Assembly: GCA_001725215.1 (NCBI GenBank)
Contig: MEFT01000017.1
Coordinates: 14,332 to 27,972 of the forward strand
DNA from: Clostridium sp. SCN 57-10
Lineage (GTDB): Bacteria; Bacillota; Clostridia; Oscillospirales; Butyricicoccaceae
Length of the DNA stretch: 13,641 nt
Reading direction: 5' to 3'
Position numbers and translations under genes: made by a program. The notes below the pieces were generated by a model. That model saw only the letters and a program-made list of their open reading frames with translations. It did not search any database and was not told where the DNA came from. This document shows positions 1-7,350 of this stretch, in pieces; the stretch's first letter is position 1; each line of letters begins with the position of its first letter.

Positions 1-1507
1 CCTCGGCGCAAACATCGGCACAACGGTGACGGCGCAGCTGCTGCGCTTTGACTCGACGGGCGCGGCACAAGAGAGCCTGCTCATGCAGCTGATGAAGCCT
101 TCGGTCATTTGTTATGTGCTTATTATCATCGGCGCGGTGCTCATCATGTTTTCCAAGAAGCGCCGCCGCAAGGATCTGGGCGAAATTCTGCTCGGTCTCG
201 GCGTTCTGTTCGTCGGCATGTCGATTATGGAAGGCTCGGTTTCCGCGCTGCGCGACCTGCCGTGGTTCAGAAACCTGTTTGCCGCGATGACAAACCCGCT
301 GCTCGGCATCCTTGCGGGTATGCTGGTAACGGCGGTCATCCAGAGCTCGTCGGCTTCGGTAGGGATCCTGCAAGCCGTTGCGGCGACGGGCGCCGTCAAA
401 TACTCGGCGGCCATTCCCATTATCCTGGGTCAAAACATCGGAACGTGCGTCACGGCGCTGCTGTCTGCCCTCGGCGGCAACAAAAATGCCAAGCGTGCAG
501 CCATGATTCACTTTTATTTCAACCTGATTGGCACCATCTTGTTCATTACCGGTATTTATACCGTTCGCAGTCTGGTCAAGCTTCCATTTTGGGATCTGCC
601 GATTGATAAGGGCGGCATCGCGAATTTCCATACGTTGTTTAACGTTTGCGTGACGCTGATCTTCATCCCGTTTAACCGCGTGCTTGTCTGGCTTGCCGAA
701 AAGACCATCCGCTCGAAGGAGGTCATCATCGGGGAGGATCTCGACCTGCTTGACGAACGTTTCTATGAAACGCCGGTCGTCGCGCTTGAGCAGTGCAGCA
801 AGGTTGTTTCGTCGATGGGTGTCTACGCGCTCATCAATGTTCAGATGGTCAACCGCGGCATTTTGGAGCACAAGCCCTTCCATGTGGAAAACTTCCGCGA
901 AAACGAAAATTATATCGACCGCTGCGAGGCGCGCCTCAGTAAGTATATGCTGGGCATCAAGGGACTTTCCGAAAAGAGCAAGCGCGCGTATGAGGAGATG
1001 ATGCACGTCATCGGCGACTTTGAGCGCATCGGCGATTACGCCGAAAACCTGCTCGACCAGTATGATGTAATCACCGCGCAGGGGCTTTCGTTTTCCTCCA
1101 CCGCCGCCGCCGAGCTGGGGCTGATGCAGCGCGCCACGGAGGAGATCCTTGAGCTGACGAACGACGCCTTCACCTATTCGGACAGCAGCGCGTCGGTGCG
1201 TATCGAAGCGCTGGAGGGCGTGATCGATGCCATGCGCGAGACGCTGAAAAGCCAGCACATCATGCGCCTGCAAAACGGCGAATGTACGGTGAATACGGGT
1301 ATTCCGTTCCTCGACATCATCCACAACTACGAAAAAATCTCCGATCACTGCTCCAACATCGGTGTCTACGTCGCAATGTATGTCGACGACGAGTCAGACC
1401 GCTTCGATATCCGTGAGTACCGCAAAATCGCGCAGTCGCTCGCGGGTGAGAAGCATCAGGACTGGGTGCAGCATTACGAGGAGAAATACCTGAAGCCCAT
1501 CATGTAA
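1..1507 (+). CDS. Na+/phosphate cotransporter (NptA/PNaS family) with C-terminal PhoU-like domain, 5' truncated
   Basis: This is an inner-membrane sodium-dependent phosphate transporter, cut at its 5' end by the window edge. Translation in the frame starting at base 2 opens with LGANIGTTVTAQL, the first conserved GxNxGTT motif of the family. The GTG at 26 is therefore internal and not the start. The second repeat follows: VIQSSSASVGILQ (from about base 335) and then LGQNIGTCVTALLSA. Hydrophobic segments alternate through to about base 700. From about base 720 to the end the protein becomes soluble, helical and charged, with paired repeats such as MMHVIGDFERIGDYAENL and a later IIHNYEKISDHCSNIGVYV, which are typical of PhoU helical bundles. 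Family members with this architecture are usually about 540-590 residues, so only the first helices, including the first QSSS motif, are missing. No Pst or Pho genes are visible nearby. The tail probably tunes transport, as in related NptA-PhoU fusions; this is inferred from the family. Confidence 0.93.
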   Translation, partial: LGANIGTTVTAQLLRFDSTGAAQESLLMQLMKPSVICYVLIIIGAVLIMFSKKRRRKDLGEILLGLGVLFVGMSIMEGSVSALRDLPWFRNLFAAMTNPLLGILAGMLVTAVIQSSSASVGILQAVAATGAVKYSAAIPIILGQNIGTCVTALLSALGGNKNAKRAAMIHFYFNLIGTILFITGIYTVRSLVKLPFWDLPIDKGGIANFHTLFNVCVTLIFIPFNRVLVWLAEKTIRSKEVIIGEDLDLLDERFYETPVVALEQCSKVVSSMGVYALINVQMVNRGILEHKPFHVENFRENENYIDRCEARLSKYMLGIKGLSEKSKRAYEEMMHVIGDFERIGDYAENLLDQYDVITAQGLSFSSTAAAELGLMQRATEEILELTNDAFTYSDSSASVRIEALEGVIDAMRETLKSQHIMRLQNGECTVNTGIPFLDIIHNYEKISDHCSNIGVYVAMYVDDESDRFDIREYRKIAQSLAGEKHQDWVQHYEEKYLKPIM

Positions 1508-1579
1508 AGCCGCCGGCGAAGCTTTCCCGGCGCGATCAAAAAAAGCCGCGTGGCATAAGAGATGTTGCCATAAGAGACC

Positions 1580-1616
1580 AAACAGTTTTGGGGGGCTAAG
1601 CCCCCCAAAACTGTTT
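1580..1616. terminator. Perfect 17-bp inverted repeat, terminator or dispersed palindrome
   Basis: The arms at 1580-1596 and 1600-1616 are exact reverse complements, with a 3-base loop (TAA) and a run of six G opposite six C. It lies 73 bases after the transporter stop and 49 bases before the convergent HTH-VOC gene ends, so it could terminate both. On the plus strand only four T follow the start of the tail (TTTTACA), which is weak for a classical terminator. The long AAACAG outer stem with a G6/C6 core resembles dispersed intergenic palindromes as much as a terminator. Confidence 0.6.
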
Positions 1617-1664
1617 TACACATTCTACATGTAAAGTAAGCACAGAAAATGTTTACTACGGAGG

Positions 1665-2437
1665 TTAATCCAATTGAAAGAACCTCATTACACCTCCGTC
1701 AATTGTTGTAACATCACATTCTTTGCCACCCCAGCATTGGGTTTTCATTTCACTTATTTTTTCCCAGCCGTTCTTTTTAACGAAAGAGTGTAGTTTTTCT
1801 ATGTTGTCAACTCTCATAAAAGCGACGGTTTGCGTTGATGGCTCTCCATTAAACGGCAAGAGTGTCATGCTGCCTATTTCTCCAGGAAAGGCAGTACGCA
1901 ACCATATGTGCCATCACCCCTGTCGTTTCTTTGGTCGATTCCGGCATACCATCCCAAAACATCCTCAAACCACTTCGCGGTTTGGTCCATGTTCTTGGTG
2001 TAGTATACAGGTCCGTTTTCTTTGACGGCGTAACCTCTTTCTGTGAATGTTTGCATGGTAGAATTACCTCCCAAGATAGATTGAACAGAAATTTTGGCAA
2101 GTGAACAAGTATGTCCGTTTTGACTGCGCGCCGTCATAGGAGACACACCATGAAAACGAGTAAAAGCGCGAGAAAAGCTCTCCGGAGATTCATAACCATA
2201 TTTGAACGCAATATCTATTATTTTGGCGTCAGTCGTTTCAACTTCTATTCCGGCAAGGGATAACCGACGGTTACGAATATATTCGCCAAGCGTCATACCG
2301 CATATGACTGAAAAAAGACGTTGAAAATGAAACGAGGACATAAACGCTTGACTGGAAATGGTTTCCGATTTAAGCTCTTCACAGACGTTATCTTCAATAA
2401 AATCAATCGCTCTCTGTACGCAATTTACCGTATCCAT
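1665..2437 (-). pseudogene. AraC-type HTH regulator fused to a VOC/glyoxalase domain, broken by a one-base frameshift
   Basis: The gene starts at ATG 2437 behind a strong AGGAGGT site six bases upstream. Residues 1-105 form an AraC-type DNA-binding domain with two helix-turn-helices, the second shown by IIDIAFKYGYESPESFSRAF and FHGVSP. A linker (about 105-128) leads to a VOC (glyoxalase/bleomycin-resistance) fold starting near MQTFTERGYAVKENG. The frame breaks after YGCVLPF and a stop soon follows. The remaining VOC half continues in another frame (PGEIGSMTLLPFNG to MRFFQLD, ending at 1665). One extra base in the AAA run at 1887-1889 (TTT on the coding strand) would restore LPFPGEIGS and give a protein of about 257 residues. 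A second good ribosome site (GGGAGGT, 2066-2072) precedes ATG 2056, so the VOC part may also be made alone. The region is AT-richer than its neighbours, suggesting acquisition. Ligand unknown. A sequencing error is possible. Confidence 0.8.
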
Positions 2438-2729
2438 TCACTCACCTCCTGTCCACTTGGAAATATAACATAGCTAAAAATATGTTTCATGATATTTATT
2501 GCCTGCTGCAGCTAATATAGATTTCTATATTCGTTTTCTATTCCTAGTGTCAGCTCTTTACTCAAGATAGCATAGTTTATACCTTCTGGCTACTCATAAC
2601 CAATGTCCATTGCTGTTCCGCTTTATACAATAAATAAACACAGATACTGCCATTCGGGCAGTATCTGTGTTTGCTTTCTTATACCACCGCTCCGTATGCC
2701 GTGCGGCTTTGCTGATTTGGGAAGATGCG
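2438..2729. other. AT-rich intergenic region without a recognisable gene
   Basis: No credible ORF was found here. It contains an 18-base inverted repeat at 2514-2531 (AATATAGA, TT, TCTATATT) upstream of the divergently transcribed side of the HTH-VOC gene, which could be an operator or a hairpin. It also contains the hairpin after purA listed separately. I could not settle on a clear promoter for the HTH-VOC gene. Confidence 0.5.
2636..2672 (-). terminator. Rho-independent terminator after purA
   Basis: The 16-bp arms 2636-2651 and 2657-2672 are exact reverse complements around a five-base loop. Read on the minus strand, the stem is followed by a U-rich tail (TTTATTTATTG). It lies 57 bases past the purA stop codon, so it most likely ends purA transcription. 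The plus-strand side is also T-rich (TTTGCTTTCTT). Confidence 0.75.
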
Positions 2730-4007
2730 TTACCGGTAAATCACTTCGTCGCGCTTGGGGCCGTTGGAAATCATCGTCACAGGATATTCGATGTGCGCTT
2801 CGATAAACTCGATATAGCGGCGCGCATTTTCGGGCAGGTCTTCATAGCGGCGGATACCGCGCAGGTCGCACTTCCAGCCGTCAAGATAGGCATAAACCGG
2901 CTTTGCGCGGTTGAGCAGCGGAGTCACGGGGAAATCGGTCGTCACCTTGCCGTCAACTTCATAGCCGATGCAGACGGGGATTTTGTCCAGATAGCCGAGC
3001 ACATCGACGAGCGAAAGCGCCACGTCGGTCGTGCCCTGCAGCATGCAGCCATATTTGGTGGCAACTGCGTCAAACCAGCCCATGCGACGTGGGCGCCCGG
3101 TCGTCGCGCCGTATTCGCCGCCGTCGCCGCCGCGCTCGCGCAGCGCCTGCGCCTCGTCGCCGAAAATTTCGCTGACAAACGCGCCCGCGCCGACGGCCGA
3201 GGAATACGCCTTGACCACCGTAATCACCTGCCGGATGGCGTGCGGTGGAATGCCCGCGCCCACTGAGGCAAAGCCCGCAAGGGGCGACGAGGAGGTGGTG
3301 AAGGGGTAAATGCCGTTGTCGGGGTCCTTGAGTGCGCCGAGCTGACCTTCCAGCAGAATTTCGCGATCTTCGCGAATGGCTTTGTTGAGGAAGACGGCGA
3401 CATCGCCGACGATCGGCGCAAGCCGCGTGCGGTAGGCGGTCAGCTCGTCAAACAGCTGCGCGGGGTCAAGTGTTTCGCTTGAGTTGTAAACCGAGCGGAT
3501 CATGCTGTTTTTGACCTCGCACACGGCGCGCAGCTTGTCGCGCAGGCCTTCGTCGTCAAACAGGTCGCAAACCTGAATGCCGATTTTCAGGTATTTGTCG
3601 GAATAAAACGGCGCGATGCCCGATTTGGTCGAGCCGAAGCTTTTGCCGCCGAGGCGCTCTTCCTCCAGGCGGTCAAACAGAACATGATAAGGCATCACGA
3701 TTTGTGCGCGGTCGGAAATAAGCAGCGTGGGCTGCGGCACACCACGCGCCAGAAGGCCGTCAAGCTCGGCAAACAGCGCGGCAAGATTGAGCGCCACGCC
3801 CTGCGCAATGACGTTTGTCACCCCCGCGCGAAACACGCCGGAGGGAAGCAGGTGCAGCGCAAATTTTCCGTATTCGTTGATAATGGTGTGCCCCGCGTTC
3901 GCGCCGCCCTGATAGCGCACGATCACGTCGCTTTGGCCGCCAAGCAGATCGGTCATTTTGCCTTTGCCCTCGTCGCCCCAGTTGCCGCCGACAATCGCTC
4001 TTACCAT
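2730..4007 (-). CDS. purA: Adenylosuccinate synthetase
   Basis: PurA condenses IMP with aspartate using GTP to form adenylosuccinate, the first committed step to AMP, in the cytosol. The protein is 425 residues, the usual family length. It shows the GTP/IMP loop GNWGDEGKGK (8-17) with catalytic Asp12, QGGANAGHTI with catalytic His40, IYPFTTSS (233-240), EYGATTGRPRRMGWFD (298-313) and the C-terminal SNGPKRDEVIYR. ATG 4007 was chosen over an upstream in-frame ATG at 4076 because AAAGGATG sits nine bases before it and MVRAIVGGNWGDEGKGK is where the family starts. Several positions differ from E. coli/B. subtilis enzymes: GNWGDEG for GQWGDEG, EGQLGAL for EGAQGxL, and YLKIG for the segment carrying an IMP-contacting Arg. 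This looks like a divergent but intact subfamily. It is transcribed alone, downstream of lysR on the same strand, with its own leader and terminator. Confidence 0.96.
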   Translation of the reverse strand: MVRAIVGGNWGDEGKGKMTDLLGGQSDVIVRYQGGANAGHTIINEYGKFALHLLPSGVFRAGVTNVIAQGVALNLAALFAELDGLLARGVPQPTLLISDRAQIVMPYHVLFDRLEEERLGGKSFGSTKSGIAPFYSDKYLKIGIQVCDLFDDEGLRDKLRAVCEVKNSMIRSVYNSSETLDPAQLFDELTAYRTRLAPIVGDVAVFLNKAIREDREILLEGQLGALKDPDNGIYPFTTSSSPLAGFASVGAGIPPHAIRQVITVVKAYSSAVGAGAFVSEIFGDEAQALRERGGDGGEYGATTGRPRRMGWFDAVATKYGCMLQGTTDVALSLVDVLGYLDKIPVCIGYEVDGKVTTDFPVTPLLNRAKPVYAYLDGWKCDLRGIRRYEDLPENARRYIEFIEAHIEYPVTMISNGPKRDEVIYR

Positions 4008-4121
4008 GTGATATTCATCCTTTCGCTTGTGTGATATAAGCCGGATGTTTTTCCGGCGTCCTTTGAAGAAGCACAATTCAATCTCGCATCGCGTGAGTCG
4101 CGAGGCTCTTCAAAAGACCGT

Positions 4122-4139
4122 TTCTATGATAGCATAGAA
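4122..4139 (-). promoter_or_regulatory. Inverted repeat and possible purA promoter region
   Basis: TTCTATG (4122-4128) and CATAGAA (4133-4139) form an inverted repeat in the 139-base lysR-purA gap. On the minus strand the sequence reads TATGCTATCAT, which contains -10-like hexamers, but no convincing -35 box was found at the right distance. A further pair of alternative small stems lies at about 4085-4106 in the presumed leader. Assignment is tentative. Confidence 0.3.
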
Positions 4140-4146
4140 TATATCA

Positions 4147-5061
4147 TTATAAAAATGAATCTTCGTTATGCTCATAATAAGTTTTTATGATGTCAAGAAA
4201 ACGCACGGCCGCCGCTGACAGTACGGATGCGGGGTCTGTGGCAAGGCAGACGGCGCGCGGCGGCGGCGTTTCGGCAAGCGTCAGCTCAAACAGCGCGCCG
4301 CTTGCAAGCTGCTCCGCGGCGAAATCGCGGACGACGGAGCCGATGCCCAGCCCGCGCAGCGCAAACTGCACGATGAGGTGACTCGTGGCAAGCTCGAACT
4401 CGGGCGCGAGCGCCGTATCGTGCGAGCCGAACCAGCCGTCTAAAAATCGCCGCGTCGACGTATTTTTCTCCAGGCAGACGAGCGGCAGCGCGCACAGCTC
4501 GGCGGGCGTTACCGATTTGCCGCGCAGGTTGGGAAACACGGCGGACGAAGCGACAAAAACGTCGTGCAGCGCCGTATACGGCGCGATATGCAGGCTCTGC
4601 GCGGCGTCGACGGGGGACGAAACGGCGCCGAAGTCGATGCGCCCCTGCCGCAGCTTGTCCAGCGTTTCGGGCGTGGGGCCATTGGTCACGCTGACGCGCA
4701 CGCCCGGATATGCCGCATGGAACTGCTCGAGCGGCCGAAGCAGAAAAAACTGCAGCGTCATGTCCGCCGCGCCGACGGCTAGCGTGCCCGTCTCTAAATC
4801 GCGCATGCCGCGCACCACGCGCTCGCCGCGCGTGATGGCCTCGCAGCCGCGCGCCGTATGGCTGTAAAGCGCCTCGCCCTCGCGCGTCAGGCGCACGCCC
4901 TTGGGGGTGCGCGTAAACAGCGTGCACGCCAGCTCGCGCTCAAGCGCACGGATACACTGGCTGACGGCAGGCTGTGTGAGAAAAAGCTCCTCGGCCGCGC
5001 GGGTGATGTTGCCACATCGCGCCACTGTGGTAAACACGCGATACCATTCAAGGTCAGCCAT
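4147..5061 (-). CDS. LysR-family transcriptional regulator
   Basis: A 304-residue LTTR. The N-terminal winged HTH is at residues 1-60: MADLEWYRVFTTVARCGNIT, then RAAEELFLTQPAVSQCIRAL and RTPKGVRLT. The remainder is a periplasmic-binding-protein-like effector domain, including LAVGAADMTLQFFLLRPLEQF and the late LIVQFALRGLGIGSVV typical of the C-terminal subdomain. Two in-frame ATGs are possible. 5061 is preferred because AAGGGG lies seven bases upstream, whereas it is almost adjacent to ATG 5067. Two stop codons in a row end the gene. It is divergent from the creatininase-family gene at 5198, the usual arrangement for a LysR regulator and its target. The short shared region contains an interrupted palindrome suited to LysR binding. 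The inducer cannot be told from sequence. purA, downstream on the same strand, is probably not its target. Confidence 0.93.
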   Translation of the reverse strand: MADLEWYRVFTTVARCGNITRAAEELFLTQPAVSQCIRALERELACTLFTRTPKGVRLTREGEALYSHTARGCEAITRGERVVRGMRDLETGTLAVGAADMTLQFFLLRPLEQFHAAYPGVRVSVTNGPTPETLDKLRQGRIDFGAVSSPVDAAQSLHIAPYTALHDVFVASSAVFPNLRGKSVTPAELCALPLVCLEKNTSTRRFLDGWFGSHDTALAPEFELATSHLIVQFALRGLGIGSVVRDFAAEQLASGALFELTLAETPPPRAVCLATDPASVLSAAAVRFLDIIKTYYEHNEDSFL

Positions 5062-5074
5062 ATTCATTCCCCTT

Positions 5075-5091
5075 ATTATAAACTATATAAT
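5075..5091. promoter_or_regulatory. Candidate LysR operator (interrupted palindrome)
   Basis: ATTATA-AACTA-TATAAT is an exact 6-bp inverted repeat with a five-base spacer, close in form to the LysR T-N11-A box. It sits directly upstream of the LysR ribosome site and about 40 bases before the -35 box of the divergent gene, a position compatible with autoregulation and activation. In AT-rich DNA such palindromes can occur by chance. Confidence 0.4.
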
Positions 5092-5132
5092 CATAAATAA
5101 TTATAATGGAATGAAATGCAAAAGAAAAGAGT

Positions 5133-5161
5133 TTTACAAATGCCGCGCATTACGGTATGAT
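5133..5161 (+). promoter_or_regulatory. Sigma-A-type promoter of the creatininase-family gene
   Basis: TTTACA (5133-5138), a 17-base spacer and TATGAT (5156-5161) match vegetative promoter boxes at 5/6 and 5/6. The predicted start of transcription, near 5168, leaves a leader of about 30 bases containing the GGAGG ribosome site at 5186-5190. Confidence 0.65.
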
Positions 5162-5197
5162 AGAAACAACGCATTACATAGTATTGGAGGGTATACC

Positions 5198-5974
5198 ATG
5201 AAAAATCCCATGCGCTGGGATAACCTTACCTCGCCTGAAATCGGCGCGCTTGCAAAGCAGGGAGCCATCGTTCTGCTTCCCGTCGGCTCGACCGAGCAAC
5301 ATGGCCCGCATCTGCCCGTCGGGTGCGACATCCTGCTTGCCGCCGCGATGTGCGAGCGCATTGCCGCCGAGCTGTGCAGCCGCGGCAAGCCGTGCGTCGT
5401 CGCGCCATCCATGCCGGTGTGTAATTCCAGACATCACATGAACTTTGCCGGGTCGATGACGCTTCGCCCGCAGGTTTATATGGACGTGCTGCTCGACTAT
5501 TGCACGAGCATCGCGAAACACGGCTTCCGCAAGATCGTCATCGTCAACGGACACGGCGGCAACAACGCACCGACCAATGCGGCGCTCGTCAACATCAACG
5601 AGGCGCTCGGTTTCCCCGTATACTTTACGGGCTATTGGAAAGGTGACAAACACGCGCAGCCCGAAATTCTTGAGACGCAGCGCGGCATGATTCATGCCTG
5701 CGAGGGTGAAACATCGATCTTCATGGCGCTGATGGGAGAAGACATGGTTGACCCCATTTACAAAGAGACGGCGGGGGCGCCCGGCTATCCGCTTGAGGTA
5801 GAGGACAACGGTATTGTGGAGACCTTCCATCGCATGGAAATGCACACCCCGAACGGCGTGATGGGCAACGCGTATGCCGCCACGCGCGAAAAGGGAGAAA
5901 AGATCGTGGCGCGGTTTGTCAAGGGAATGGCGGATGCACTGTGCGAAGACCGCCTTTGGGAACAGCGCGTTTAA
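5198..5974 (+). CDS. Creatininase-family amidohydrolase
   Basis: This is a 258-residue metal-dependent amidohydrolase of the creatininase (creatinine amidohydrolase) superfamily. ATG 5198 is preferred because GGAGG lies seven bases upstream; longer in-frame extensions run back into the lysR gene. Visible metal-site motifs are PVGSTEQHGPHLPVGCD (E33, H35, D44), NGHGGNN (H119) and HACEGETS (E169/E171), all in the expected order and spacing. The superfamily includes true creatininases and enzymes acting on formamides, cofactor precursors or other cyclic amides, so the substrate cannot be assigned. No creatine, mycofactocin or flavin genes are in view to help. The divergent LysR gene is the likely regulator. 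The gene has its own vegetative promoter and a strong terminator, so it is monocistronic. Confidence 0.9.
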   Translation: MKNPMRWDNLTSPEIGALAKQGAIVLLPVGSTEQHGPHLPVGCDILLAAAMCERIAAELCSRGKPCVVAPSMPVCNSRHHMNFAGSMTLRPQVYMDVLLDYCTSIAKHGFRKIVIVNGHGGNNAPTNAALVNINEALGFPVYFTGYWKGDKHAQPEILETQRGMIHACEGETSIFMALMGEDMVDPIYKETAGAPGYPLEVEDNGIVETFHRMEMHTPNGVMGNAYAATREKGEKIVARFVKGMADALCEDRLWEQRV

Positions 5975-5986
5975 AGCAATGTAAAC

Positions 5987-6019
5987 AAACAGACGCCATC
6001 GGAATGATGGCGTCTGTTT
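5987..6019. terminator. Bidirectional terminator between convergent genes
   Basis: The 14-bp arms 5987-6000 and 6006-6019 are exact reverse complements around GGAAT. The hairpin begins 12 bases after the creatininase stop and ends 11 bases before the stop codon of the convergent ferritin-like gene. The arm edges give a TTT on either strand, so it can serve both. Confidence 0.8.
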
Positions 6020-6030
6020 CTACGTAATGC

Positions 6031-6537
6031 TCAGGGCAGCTGAGACAGGTATTTGTTAAAAATCGCAATGTGGTGCTCCTCATCGAGGATGATGCGCTCT
6101 AAAACAGCCTGTATCTTGGGGTCTTTGATCAGGGTGACATGCTGTCGGTAGTTTTGAATTGCGATCTTCTCTGCCGCGATATTGTTCTGAAGGATTTTTT
6201 TGATGTTTTGCGTGGGTTGCACATTGTCTCCGCACCAGAATGTGTTGACACAGCCCTCCGTCGTGCGGAAAACCGGTGTGCCGCCGAGCAGCACAATGAG
6301 TTCGCCAAGCATCTCCAGGTGACGCATTTCGTTGATCGATACACATTCAAGCTCATCGGCAAGTGCTTCGTTGCAGGCTTTGGTAGTCAGGTGCTGGTAA
6401 AAATATTGCGTGACGGCCGTCATCTCCCCGTTTTTGCCGGTATAATCCTTTTGCAGCAGTTGGGCGTAGCAAAGGTTTTTACCCTCAACTTCTACCGGGG
6501 GATAGGGAAGATTCAGCTCGCAGCCGCGATTGTCCAT
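6031..6537 (-). CDS. Ferritin-like (rubrerythrin/bacterioferritin-fold) protein
   Basis: A 168-residue helical protein with the di-iron carboxylate pattern of the ferritin-like superfamily. Candidate ligands are E38 (GEMTAVTQYFY), E70xxH73 (INEMRHLEM), E123 (AAEKIAIQNY) and E153xxH156 (LDEEHHIAIF). These place one Glu and one ExxH per helix pair, as in four-helix-bundle diiron proteins. No rubredoxin (CxxC) domain is present, so it is not a classical rubrerythrin. Likely roles are iron storage or oxidative-stress protection in an anaerobe; this is inferred from the fold. ATG 6537 follows AAAGGGG with a spacing of about ten bases. It is convergent with the creatininase gene and shares its terminator. 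The AT-rich acetyltransferase block starts upstream of it on the other strand. Confidence 0.85.
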   Translation of the reverse strand: MDNRGCELNLPYPPVEVEGKNLCYAQLLQKDYTGKNGEMTAVTQYFYQHLTTKACNEALADELECVSINEMRHLEMLGELIVLLGGTPVFRTTEGCVNTFWCGDNVQPTQNIKKILQNNIAAEKIAIQNYRQHVTLIKDPKIQAVLERIILDEEHHIAIFNKYLSQLP

Positions 6538-6660
6538 CGGACTCAGGCCCCTTTCATCATTTCGGTCGATACAGTTATATGAAAAAAGGCAAAAAAAAGA
6601 CCGCCTGAAACGGTTTCGCTAAATAAGGATATGCTCAAAAGCGGCAACCGTGCTCATTGT

Positions 6661-6760
6661 GAGGCTTGAGGAGACTTCCGGACAAGATTGCCAAAGCCGA
6701 ACGATGGTTGATAGCAGGGCCATGCTATGATATCCTTTAATAATAGAGAGTGTTGATATT
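6661..6760 (+). promoter_or_regulatory. Promoter-leader, copy A of a repeated element, upstream of the acetyltransferase gene
   Basis: Contains TTGATA (6708-6713), a 17-base spacer and TATCCT (6731-6736) with an extended TG. The flanks (GACTTCCG, GGCCATGCTATG, a TTTA-rich segment, GAGAGT, TTGATATT) are repeated at 7351-7423 before the next gene, where a segment of about 25 bases is missing. The shared parts span the promoter and reach to just upstream of the coding region. Confidence 0.65.
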
Positions 6761-6810
6761 CAGCGCATGATGCAAAGTGAATAAGCGCTAGGGCCGAAGG
6801 AGGAAAGACT

Positions 6811-7317
6811 ATGGAATATCCCACTATACATTTAAGAACTTGGCAAGTAAAAGATGTACCGGCATTATATCATATTTGCCTGGATGCAGAATTAAGAGCC
6901 AACGGAGTTTCATTTTACGATAACATCGCCCAGAGCCTAGATACTATAAATGCGTGGAAGGAGTTGCCTAACCAAAGGGCAATTGTCGAAACATCAAGCG
7001 ATGAAGTTGTTGGTATGATTTCATTAGGAGATATGAACCGATATCATGGTTATTATGAAATGGAATATGCAATATCTGCGCATAAGCGTAATAGAGGCTA
7101 TGGCAAACAAGCAGTAAGTAAAATGATTGATTACGGTTTTACAGAGCTTCAAGCGGAAGTAGTTGCCGCGTGGGTACATTCACATAATCCAGCAAGTGCT
7201 CATGTTTTGGAACAATGCGGTTTCAGTTTCGAGGGTAGGTTAAGAAAGCACGCCCGTGATAAAAGCGATACGTTATGCTATTCCATTACAAAGGAAGATT
7301 GGCAGACGCAGAAATAA
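6811..7317 (+). CDS. GNAT-family N-acetyltransferase (RimJ/RimL type)
   Basis: A 168-residue acetyl-CoA-dependent acetyltransferase. It begins with the family's IHLRTWQVKDVPALY and carries the acetyl-CoA pyrophosphate loop RNRGYGKQAV (about 91-100). It ends with HNPASAHVLEQCGFSFEGRLR, the hallmark of the RimJ/RimL branch that acetylates protein N-termini, antibiotics or small molecules. The substrate is not predictable. ATG 6811 is seven bases after AAGGAGG (6797-6803). Its base composition is clearly AT-richer than the flanking chromosome and similar to the following phosphoesterase, which suggests the two arrived together. It has its own promoter (repeat copy A); no clear terminator separates it from the next gene, which has its own promoter. 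Confidence 0.9.
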   Translation: MEYPTIHLRTWQVKDVPALYHICLDAELRANGVSFYDNIAQSLDTINAWKELPNQRAIVETSSDEVVGMISLGDMNRYHGYYEMEYAISAHKRNRGYGKQAVSKMIDYGFTELQAEVVAAWVHSHNPASAHVLEQCGFSFEGRLRKHARDKSDTLCYSITKEDWQTQK

Positions 7318-7350
7318 TTTTCCATCATGAACGCTTGGCCATTCGTTATA

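Noticed and set aside
26..1507. GTG at 26 as the start of the Na+/phosphate cotransporter
   Set aside because: The frame is open to the window edge and the residues before it (LGANIGTT) belong to a conserved family motif, so the true start lies outside the window.
1554..1577. Nine-base direct repeat CATAAGAGA as the target-site duplication of a transposon
   Set aside because: The copies are only 15 bases apart with no element between them; at best a trace of an excision, so only mentioned in passing.
2667..3266. Open frame on the plus strand opposite purA
   Set aside because: It is antisense to clearly conserved purA sequence, has no ribosome site and no recognisable domain; long opposite frames are common in GC-rich genes.
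4286..4927. 213-codon open frame within lysR on the same strand
   Set aside because: It is an out-of-frame, Arg/Ala-rich translation of a gene whose correct frame gives a full LysR protein.
5174..5845. 223-codon open frame on the minus strand opposite the creatininase-family gene
   Set aside because: The plus-strand product has complete catalytic motifs, and the antisense product matches no family I recognise.
6585..6625. Possible minus-strand terminator (ACCG, 7-base loop, CGGT and a T run) upstream of the ferritin-like gene
   Set aside because: The stem is only four base pairs and no minus-strand gene directly upstream would use it; the T run alone is not enough.
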